Below, one piece after another: positions 32,501 to 35,356 of a DNA stretch of 35,356 nucleotides. The first letter of the stretch is position 1. Each line of letters opens with the position of its first letter. Both the position numbers and the translations under genes were made by a program. The stretch comes from Schoenoplectus triqueter (taxonomy: Eukaryota > Streptophyta > Magnoliopsida > Poales > Cyperaceae): positions 1-35,356 of the forward strand of contig CAXKVV010000359.1 of assembly GCA_964058805.1 (NCBI GenBank), in the 5' to 3' direction. The notes under the pieces are model-generated. The model saw only the letters and a list, made by a program, of their open reading frames with translations. It was not told where the DNA came from and searched no databases.

Positions 32501-33739
32501 CTGCAAAGTACAAATATTCTGAAAAGAACTTAGATTCCGCATGTACGGGCAAAACAAAACTATTACCTATATTTTGCGTAGATAGATGAAGTGCATGAGT
32601 TTCACTAGTTTTATTTTCAATAGGACACAATATATTATGATGACATAGAAGAGAGAGAGGATTTTGGGACCCCTCCGATCATACAGAAGGTCCGTGCAGC
32701 ACTGGCATTCTGGGTGAAGGAATACATAGGCTATGACCTGATGAAAGTTCGCGAACATGCTTTTGCTAAAGAAGCAATGAAACGGCTCTCACAGCACCCA
32801 AATATTGTCATATTGGGCAACACTCAGGCCGAACGGCTCCCAATCTTCTCATTCTTAGTGTATACGGGATCAGCTCCAAATCTGAATGGTAGTTTTTCAG
32901 ATGATGATGTGATGCATGAGGCGAATTCCAACAAAAATAAGCCGCTACATTGCCGATTTGTTGCCAAGTTATTGTCTGATTTGTTTGGCATTCAGGCAAG
33001 AGGCGGTTGTGCCTGTGCCGGCCCATATGGACACTACTTGCTTGAGGTCAGCAAAGATCTGTCTCTTTGCATGAGATCCGCCATCAAACAGGTATGTCAA
33101 AATTTTTGTCTTTGATTAATTATTTTATTTTCATATGAAACCAATACTGTGAGATTGTGTTATTAAAGTTCCCAACTCTATTTTTCAAGCAATGCTTAGA
33201 ACTTGGGACTCATTCTAATGTTTTTTTTCCCTAATTTCTTTACAACATCATAATTAACTGAAGAATAGAATATGTGAGCTTTATAAAATTTATTTGAAAT
33301 TGTTTACTCCATATCAACAAATTATATCATGATACATTTCATATTATAGGGATACAACGGCATAAAGCCAGGATGGACACGAGTCAGCTTTCCATACTAT
33401 ATGCGAGAAGAAGAGTTTACCTTCATTCTCTCTGCAATTGAGTTTGTTGCCACGTACGGACAGCGATTCCTGTCTCTCTATAGCTTTGACTGGGTTACTG
33501 GCAACTGGACTTTCCGTAGAGCCGCTTTCAAGTACCACCTCTTGAAGGAGGACCATGATCTTATAACAGTGCATGGTTTGCATAAGAAAAGTAAAACAAG
33601 CGAAAAGAATGAAATGCGCAAGGTGTTCCACGACTATTTAGAGTGGGCGATGAAAATAGCTTTGTCACTGGACGAGAGCTCCTCAAGCTTTGGTATACCA
33701 GAGGACATTGATTCCAGTTTGATCCTTTTCAGGGTATAG
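26299..33739 (+). CDS. Class V aminotransferase / cysteine-desulfurase-like PLP enzyme, five exons
   Basis: Exons 26299-26572, 29119-29620, 32216-32417, 32624-33091 and 33350-33739 join in frame (1836 nt, 611 residues), all introns GT..AG. Seen in the protein: GNTHT at 92-96; glycine/serine loop CGSGSS 131-136 that in this fold holds the PLP phosphate; EHHSN 176-180; D255 in FDFAAS, the expected partner of the pyridine nitrogen; SPHK with K284 as the probable Schiff-base lysine, followed by GGPGTPG; and RGGCACAGPYGH at 452-463, where SufS/NifS-type enzymes carry their catalytic loop cysteine. KPGWTRVSFPYYM (exon 5) is the usual C-terminal strand, followed by an extension of about 100 residues. 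Family knowledge: such enzymes act on cysteine or related amino acids (desulfurase, lyase, sulfurtransferase). The actual substrate is unknown. No clear transit peptide, so cytosolic location is only a guess. The start is the first ATG after the TATA box; its context is weak (C at -3). I do not recognise a gene name. Confidence 0.9.
26786..26955 (-). repeat. 3' LTR of the intron 1 element
   Basis: The minus-strand sequence starts TGTTAGAGG at 26955 immediately after the purine tract and ends CTGCA at 26786. It shares the CTATAAATA box (26842-26850 on the plus strand) and the highly conserved stretch around ATTGTAATCAATTAAAAT with the other LTR. Confidence 0.75.
27271..28327 (-). pseudogene. 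Captured, decayed copy of a Myb/SANT-bromodomain gene inside the LTR element
   Basis: The minus strand starts MGRSDDTYDPNREIWGTWEE, then LLLACAVARHGTSNWDSV, the N-terminal Myb/SANT-like domain of the plant bromodomain family to which Arabidopsis At3g57980 and At2g44430 belong (from memory of the family). An in-frame TAA at 28199-28201, probably CAA originally, interrupts codon 43. The same frame continues LTPHKCRLRYLDLHQRF and WVEELRKLRVAELHR. A frameshift near 28005-28015 moves the coiled-coil part (LKVNRLKEEREHSLKEAD) to another frame, open to 27523. After an in-frame TAG (27520-27522) the bromodomain start follows as RRLESRQCEIYRS and NEFYRDLPLLCANVLVFFPK, ending at further stops. No intron is visible across the copied part, suggesting capture through RNA. 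It is more GC-rich than its surroundings. It cannot encode an intact protein. Confidence 0.75.
28664..28676 (-). other. Primer binding site of the intron 1 LTR element
   Basis: The minus strand reads TGATATCAGAGTA. Nine of the first eleven bases (TGGTATCAGAG) match the site complementary to the 3' end of initiator Met-tRNA that is used by plant copia and TRIM elements. Confidence 0.6.
28691..28859 (-). repeat. 5' LTR of the intron 1 element
   Basis: It begins TGTCAGAGG at 28859 and is about 83% identical by hand count to 26786-26955. It contains CTATAAATA (28746-28754 on the plus strand), a likely LTR promoter TATA box pointing antisense to the host gene. Its inner end is uncertain: it could extend to 28683 (ending CTCACA), since about 13 nt separate the aligned end from the primer site. 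Confidence 0.75.
29119..29620 (+). CDS. Exon 2 of the class V aminotransferase gene
   Basis: Encodes residues 92-258 and two bases of codon 259. The acceptor is TGTGTAG at 29112-29118 and the donor is CCAG|GTAATG. It contains the phosphate-binding loop CGSGSSG, the EHHSN motif and D255. The acceptor lies only about 260 nt downstream of the LTR element that fills intron 1. Confidence 0.9.
30085..30180 (+). repeat. Possible decayed tRNA-derived SINE piece
   Basis: TCTAGTGGCAAAG resembles a pol III A box, and CAAATTCAAAATC about 40 nt later resembles a degraded B box. A similar arrangement occurs near 2515 and 6035. No tail or target duplication is clear. Confidence 0.3.
30624..30990. mobile_element. 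MITE family C, foldback element in intron 2
   Basis: Ends GGGATGAGTTGACAATGGG and CCATTGTCAATGAATCCCC are inverted repeats. The inner parts also pair (GACAACCTTAACAATGGACC with its partner near 30950; TTTGATAGTCC with GGACTATCAAA), so almost the whole element folds into one hairpin. It sits between (TA)n runs. No coding capacity. Confidence 0.7.
31098..31535. mobile_element. MITE family A, copy 3 (intron 2)
   Basis: A 438-bp foldback element with ends GAGTGGAGATAGCGTGAGC / GCTCACGCTATCTCCACTC, lying between short TA runs, so its target duplication is probably TA or TATA. Its core is nearly the same as copy 1 at 1-346, and each half is the inverted complement of the other. Both ends are extended by the perfect 18-bp palindrome CGTGAGCTTAAGCTCACG (31110-31127, 31479-31496 and 31506-31523). 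Confidence 0.75.
32216..32417 (+). CDS. Exon 3 of the class V aminotransferase gene
   Basis: Encodes residues 259-326, including FLSPHKFVGGPGTPG with the probable PLP lysine K284. The acceptor is GACACAG and the donor AAAG|GTATATT. The joined codon AGT (Ser259) gives FDFAASGPYVEIDM across the exon 2/3 border, continuous for this fold. Confidence 0.9.
32624..33091 (+). CDS. Exon 4 of the class V aminotransferase gene
   Basis: Encodes residues 327-482 in whole codons (phase 0 at both ends). The acceptor is TTTTCAATAG and the donor AACAG|GTATGTC. It starts DTIYYDDIEEREDFGTP, a segment in which class V enzymes usually carry FEPGTP-like residues, and ends after the cysteine-rich loop RGGCACAGPYGH. 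Confidence 0.9.
33350..33739 (+). CDS. Exon 5 (last) of the class V aminotransferase gene
   Basis: Encodes residues 483-611 and a TAG stop. The acceptor is CATATTATAG. It begins GYNGIKPGWTRVSFPYYM, the C-terminal strand of the fold. The remainder (YGQRFLSLYSFDWVTGNW, then a Lys/Glu-rich stretch) is an extension beyond the usual SufS-type C terminus, and I do not recognise it as a separate domain. Confidence 0.87.
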   Translation, partial: GYNGIKPGWTRVSFPYYMREEEFTFILSAIEFVATYGQRFLSLYSFDWVTGNWTFRRAAFKYHLLKEDHDLITVHGLHKKSKTSEKNEMRKVFHDYLEWAMKIALSLDESSSSFGIPEDIDSSLILFRV

Positions 33740-34255
33740 TAAAGGGACAGATGCATGAATTTTGTCTGAGAGAGTCGGTAATCAGATTGCAATAATTTAT
33801 CGGGTTTAAATACATTAGCTAAATGAATATTAAACAAAATAATCAATAGTTCAATATAAAGTATTACCTAATAAATTCAGGGAATCAGAAATTAGATCTA
33901 AAAAGGATTAAATTAGAAAAAAAAATTGATCCAAAAATATTATTTTTCAAAATTTAGGGGGGAGCTGACCCCCCTGATGTACATCAACCCTGATAATAGA
34001 TCATATGTATAATGAAATTTTCTTTTAGCTTGCTGCTTTTTTATATATAAAGATTTTGGAAATATTAGAGAAGAACGCGCTTAATTTGTATAATTTTATT
34101 TAGCAATGGGAAAAAGAATTGAGTAGCGATATTTATTTGGAATAAAATTAGATGATCTAAACTTACTGATTTATTTATTAATAATAAAAAATCATGAGAA
34201 TTATATAGAAGTGGTTAAATTGACGAAAATAATAAAATCAACTTCCTCATTTCCA
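33740..34255. other. 3' flank of the aminotransferase gene
   Basis: Probable 3' UTR followed by AT-rich sequence. GGGGGGAGCTGACCCCCCTG near 33957-33976 is an inverted repeat resembling the border of the plant repeat noted at 3800. No coding frame. Confidence 0.35.
33870..33875 (+). terminator. Candidate poly(A) signal of the class V aminotransferase gene
   Basis: A perfect AATAAA lies 131 nt after the stop codon in AT-rich sequence. Plant signals are loose, and other near matches exist around 33790-33860, so this is the best candidate rather than a proven site. Confidence 0.35.
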
Positions 34256-34319
34256 GAGGACCACTAGGACGGAAATGGAGGTTTCATCCTAAACCCACAA
34301 CGTGCACGATTTTCTAATC

Positions 34320-34640
34320 CTTTCTTTTCTTTTTCATGTGTGAGCCCTATCTCTCCTCTCTCCTCTCTATACTCGCGCCTCTCTTCCTCACTCAAACTCC
34401 TCTCCCTTCCTCACTACAGTCAAATAACTCTTATAAACTATACAGAGGATTGACTGGACAAAATAAAACATGATATTACTATTACAGCATGAACTACTAA
34501 ATAATCTATAAAAGCAATAAATCATATAATCATATCCAAATAGTTTGGATTTATCTACGTCTCCCTCTATTTCTTTCTCCGGTAATCTATTTTTTCCCCT
34601 TCGCGATGCTTTTTCGCGATGAGGTTCTACATTCTCCATT
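34320..34640 (+). promoter_or_regulatory. CT-rich stretch, possible 5' leader of a gene beyond the window
   Basis: CTCTCCTCTCTCCTCTCTATAC, CCTCACTCAAACTCCTCTCC and further pyrimidine-rich sequence resemble plant 5' leaders. GTGAGCCCTATC and CACAACGTGCACG lie just upstream. No start codon with a sustained frame follows before the window end. The rest (34641-35356) is T-rich without a recognised feature. Confidence 0.2.
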
Positions 34641-35356
34641 AGTTCGATTATGTACTTCAGTCTTCCTAGTTCCCCCTTCCTTTCTCTATTTTAGAGTTTC
34701 GCATATCTTTGTGCCAAGTTCATGTGTTTCGATGCATTTCTTAGTTTCTTTATGTTTATCTTGTTGCTCATAGTTCAAATTCTCTTGTTTTATGGTCTAT
34801 TTTACTGCGACTTCCTTTTGCTCATATTGGTGCGTGTTCTTCAAATTTGCAACACATTGAGGTCTTTATCGTTTAGGTAGACATAAATTTCCTCTGATTA
34901 TGAATGATATTCTATTTGCGTCTCTCATCTCTTTCATAAATTTTGTGTTACCTTTTTTTCTCGTTGAAATCTAAATTTAATTCCTTATAGTAAGAAAATT
35001 TAGTCAGGTCTTTCTATATGTCTATTGTTGTTTCTTTGTTCCTTTTCCTTTTAATTGTTGGTGAGGTAGCCAACCATTATAATATAATTCATAAATAATT
35101 CGTGAATAATTCATTTTTATTCATAATCGGATGTTTCATAAATAATTTATTAGTTTAATATATAATATATTTTTTTTGAATAAAATACATTACATATTAT
35201 TTTAAATGAAATTATATATTTCAAGATTTTAACATATTGATATATATTTTACTTATATTATATTATATGAAAGAATTATTCATGAATTATATCTATATTA
35301 TATTCGAATCGTGAATTTTGACCTCGTCGAATATTTTTTGAATTTTAAATTTGTTA

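Noticed and set aside
33734..33739. An extra exon after AGG|GTATAG at the end of exon 5
   Set aside because: The in-frame TAG directly follows FRV, the protein already has a full fold plus extension, and no downstream sequence gives a plausible continuing exon.

Overview
The window looks like nuclear DNA from a flowering plant. It is AT-rich, has spliced introns with GT..AG borders, and is dominated by plant transposon families (CACTA, hAT-type and foldback MITEs, tRNA-derived SINE-like pieces, a copia/TRIM-like LTR element, an Athila-like gypsy remnant). I cannot name the species. Nothing bacterial, no CRISPR array and no rRNA or intact tRNA gene was seen.

One convincing host gene is present, on the + strand at 26299-33739. 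Five exons join in frame to a 611-residue PLP-dependent class V aminotransferase (cysteine-desulfurase-like fold). The catalytic lysine motif is SPHK, the PLP-contacting D255 and the EHHSN motif are present, and a Cys-rich RGGCACAGPYGH loop sits where SufS-type enzymes carry their active-site cysteine. A TATA box lies at 26187 and a candidate poly(A) signal at 33870. Introns 1 and 2 are each about 2.6 kb because mobile elements sit in them; introns 3 and 4 are about 0.2 kb.

The most interesting object is in intron 1, on the opposite strand to the host gene. It is a small LTR element (about 26786-28859) with ~170-bp LTRs, a Met-tRNA-type primer site and a polypurine tract. Its interior is not gag-pol but a degraded, apparently intronless copy of a plant gene of the Myb/SANT-plus-bromodomain family. 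This is a retrotransposon gene capture.

Region by region: 1-1545 is an alternating array of two MITE families (A and B). 1620-4480 and 9600-10245 hold three copies of a host-like sequence broken up by a hAT MITE, a SINE-like piece and other insertions. 4541-9585 is AT-rich with several foldback MITEs and a degenerate tandem repeat. 11024-13307 is a non-autonomous CACTA element with matching 3-bp target duplication. 14600-15640 holds degenerate hAT-like and tandem repeats. 15690-17610 is a decayed Athila-like gag/protease region. 19095-20240 is a direct duplication. 21830-23760 is a foldback element with a second CACTA element inserted at 21948-23134. 24185-25745 is an element with long terminal inverted repeats just upstream of the host gene. 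33740-35356 is downstream sequence, with a CT-rich stretch that could be the leader of a further gene.
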